This document shows, one piece after another, positions 63,998 to 64,000 of a DNA stretch of 64,000 nt. The first letter of the stretch is position 1; every line of letters starts with the position of its first letter. The notes below the pieces were generated by a model, which was given only the letters and a program-made list of their open reading frames with translations, did no database searches and was not told the origin of the DNA. The stretch is from Xanthomonas sp. 3793 (lineage in GTDB: Bacteria > Pseudomonadota > Gammaproteobacteria > Xanthomonadales > Xanthomonadaceae): positions 1,116,001 to 1,180,000 of the forward strand of contig NZ_JANTYU010000001.1 in NCBI RefSeq assembly GCF_024806835.1, written 5' to 3'. Made by a program: the position numbers and the translations under genes.

Positions 63998-64000
63998 TGG

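Overview
The window looks like chromosomal DNA of a plant-associated Xanthomonas. The base composition is GC-rich. A regulatory PTS (EIIA-HPr-EI) follows rapZ, and there is a pectate lyase, a plant-signal-type LuxR solo next to proline iminopeptidase, a TonB-dependent receptor of the Xanthomonas/Caulobacter type, GGGATTN heptad repeats and GTAG-type REP sequences. I see no phage, insertion sequence, CRISPR array, rRNA or tRNA. The species is not resolved.

Layout. 1-5235: the 3' end of rapZ, then EIIA(Man)-ptsH-ptsI and mgtE. 5386-10486: a secreted esterase, a cyanide-insensitive-type quinol oxidase (cydA-cydB, minus strand) and an amino-acid permease. 11024-20608: secreted and plant-interaction genes: pectate lyase; pip, LuxR solo and a divergent PuuP-like permease, with a lux-box-like dyad before pip; a Lys-C-like protease; a small Tai4-like secreted protein; and a Tat-exported metallo-beta-lactamase-fold enzyme. 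20926-27859 (minus): TonB-dependent receptor, SapC-family protein, cupin-like protein and flavin-dependent tryptophan halogenase, with a LacI-type operator upstream. 28712-33040: an M1 peptidase, then soxR and a divergent MFS exporter sharing a sox box.

33509-38689 (minus) is a complete yjfI-J-K-L-M-C-type operon: a PspA/IM30 membrane-stress protein, DUF2491, DUF350 and DUF1190 proteins and a glutathionylspermidine-synthase-like ATP-grasp ligase. A two-domain potassium channel is inserted between J and K. 38801-43782 holds housekeeping genes (an AAC(6')-like acetyltransferase, pdxH, aroK-aroB, a WGR protein and hemE) interrupted by a REPIN cluster. 44211-45632 is a DHA2-type MFS exporter.

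45700-60435 (minus) is the most unusual region: four consecutive giant hybrid sensor kinases, each with a periplasmic beta-propeller, Y_Y_Y, TM, HisKA, HATPase and REC. Three are exactly 3564 bp long. The two downstream copies share nearly identical kinase/receiver halves and a duplicated promoter, but have divergent sensors, one with an AT-rich insert-like segment. No partner response regulator or Hpt protein is present. The window closes with a yceI-cytochrome b561-yceI operon, a cold-shock/TM/excalibur fusion protein, a cluster of long imperfect repeats and a small glutaredoxin-like protein.
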